NCBI GenBank assembly: GCA_001516045.1
Contig: LOEW01000143.1
Coordinates: 1 to 42,095, forward strand
Origin: Desulfosporosinus sp. BRH_c37
GTDB taxonomy: Bacteria > Bacillota > Desulfitobacteriia > Desulfitobacteriales > Desulfitobacteriaceae
Reading direction: 5' to 3'
Length of the DNA: 42,095 bases
The notes under the pieces were generated by a model. That model was not told the origin of the DNA and ran no database searches. It saw only the letters and a program-made list of their open reading frames with translations. Positions within the stretch are counted from its first letter, which is position 1, and each line of letters opens with the position of its first letter. Both the position numbers and the translations under genes were made by a program. Below are positions 41,713-42,095 of the stretch, piece after piece.

Positions 41713-42093
41713 TTAACTGGCTTTTTCAAGGTCTTTTAGCTGGTTATTAAGAAAAGAATTCTCAAATAGCTCTTTCAAATATTCATATTCAACGGAATTC
41801 CTAAATTCCAAAATGTCCACTAAACCGGACTTGGCGATGCTTGTGATCACTACTTGTAGCAAATCGTCAAATAATTCCCAAAGTCGTTCCGCTAAATTTT
41901 TCTCAATAAGGTCATCTTTGATCTCCGCAAACAAACCATCCAAGGAGTCATAGGCGTTCACTCGGCGAAAATAAGCCAGAAGAGTATAGAGAATATAACA
42001 GGTTGTTATATGGGCGATTTGAGCATCAAAATCCCTTGATTGACAGGTCCCTAATTTTAGATGTTGCTTTGTTTCCTTGAAAAATACTTCTAT
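41713..42093 (-). CDS. IS4-type transposase, C-terminal part (5' end outside window)
   Basis: The minus-strand frame is open at the right edge and reads IEVFFKETKQHLKLGTCQSR, DFDAQIAHITTCYILYTLLA and YFRRVNAYDSLDGLF, then a helical tail. This is the end of a DDE transposase of the IS4 class: the E of the IEVFFKETKQHLKLG segment is the third acidic catalytic residue (Y-R-E-K type signature). A GTG at 41961 is internal and not the start. The copy may be intact, since no stop is seen in the visible part; the rest is outside the window. Confidence 0.8.
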   Translation of the reverse strand: MEVFFKETKQHLKLGTCQSRDFDAQIAHITTCYILYTLLAYFRRVNAYDSLDGLFAEIKDDLIEKNLAERLWELFDDLLQVVITSIAKSGLVDILEFRNSVEYEYLKELFENSFLNNQLKDLEKAS

Positions 42094-42095
42094 GC

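Overview
The window looks like a piece of an anaerobic, low-to-mid GC Firmicute chromosome. The gene set (2-oxoacid:ferredoxin oxidoreductase, cytoplasmic molybdopterin enzyme, siroheme reductase domain protein, hybrid-cluster protein, HD-GYP proteins, AddA with strong AGGAGG ribosome sites and many GTG/TTG starts) fits the Desulfosporosinus/Desulfitobacterium group of Peptococcaceae. This placement is inference from gene content, not from a database search.

Layout. 1-1547: the end of a 2-oxoacid:ferredoxin oxidoreductase operon (alpha subunit cut by the window edge, then beta). 1784-3406: an AT-rich orphan gene of unknown function. 3648-6712: a secreted NlpC/P60 peptidase, a GAF/HD-GYP phosphodiesterase, an HD-GYP remnant and a bacteriohemerythrin. 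7318-8318: divergent CGGC-domain and UPF0251 (DUF134) genes. 8653-8841: a second HD-GYP remnant. 9026-14587: a siroheme reductase-domain protein, a small Cys-rich protein, and an operon of molybdopterin oxidoreductase, four-cluster ferredoxin subunit and FAD/NAD oxidoreductase. 14696-19482: a XylR_N/V4R/PucR-type regulator, divergent from an aldehyde dehydrogenase and a zinc alcohol dehydrogenase. A palindromic operator and a good sigma-70 promoter lie between them, which suggests an aromatic alcohol/aldehyde oxidation module.

19979-26262 is a worn region. It holds an isochorismatase-fold hydrolase, a 5'-truncated hcp joined to an NrfD-like tail, a DUF3795 protein, a possible chemoreceptor tail, an EamA half-transporter, an orphan c-di-GMP-I riboswitch, a duplicated arsR leader, a small CC-motif protein, ArsR, a thioredoxin-like protein and a hotdog thioesterase. 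26590-26748 is a TnpB (IS605 OrfB) remnant. 26907-29579 is a tight DUF6530 / MoxR-like AAA+ / VWA operon with its own promoter and palindromic operator. 29675-34478 has a DUF1801 protein and addA. 35287-40566 encodes a 1759-residue secreted protein that joins a subtilisin-like protease, an LCAT-type lipase, Ig-like repeats and a PxKF domain. A small membrane protein follows, and the window ends in an IS4-type transposase running off the edge.

Three families of short dispersed repeats run through the window: (i) a palindrome-ended element of the IS200/IS605-derived (PATE) type, with a TTAT-like target, at 6745, 22028, 24423 (fragment) and, most strikingly, in frame inside addA at about 31107-31287; (ii) a ~55-bp imperfect hairpin found four times, always downstream of plus-strand genes in the same orientation; (iii) a GC-rich GCCGC-TGC-GCGGC hairpin repeat. 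I judge the in-frame mobile element in addA, the protease-lipase fusion, the DUF6530/MoxR/VWA operon and the orphan riboswitch to be the observations most worth following up.
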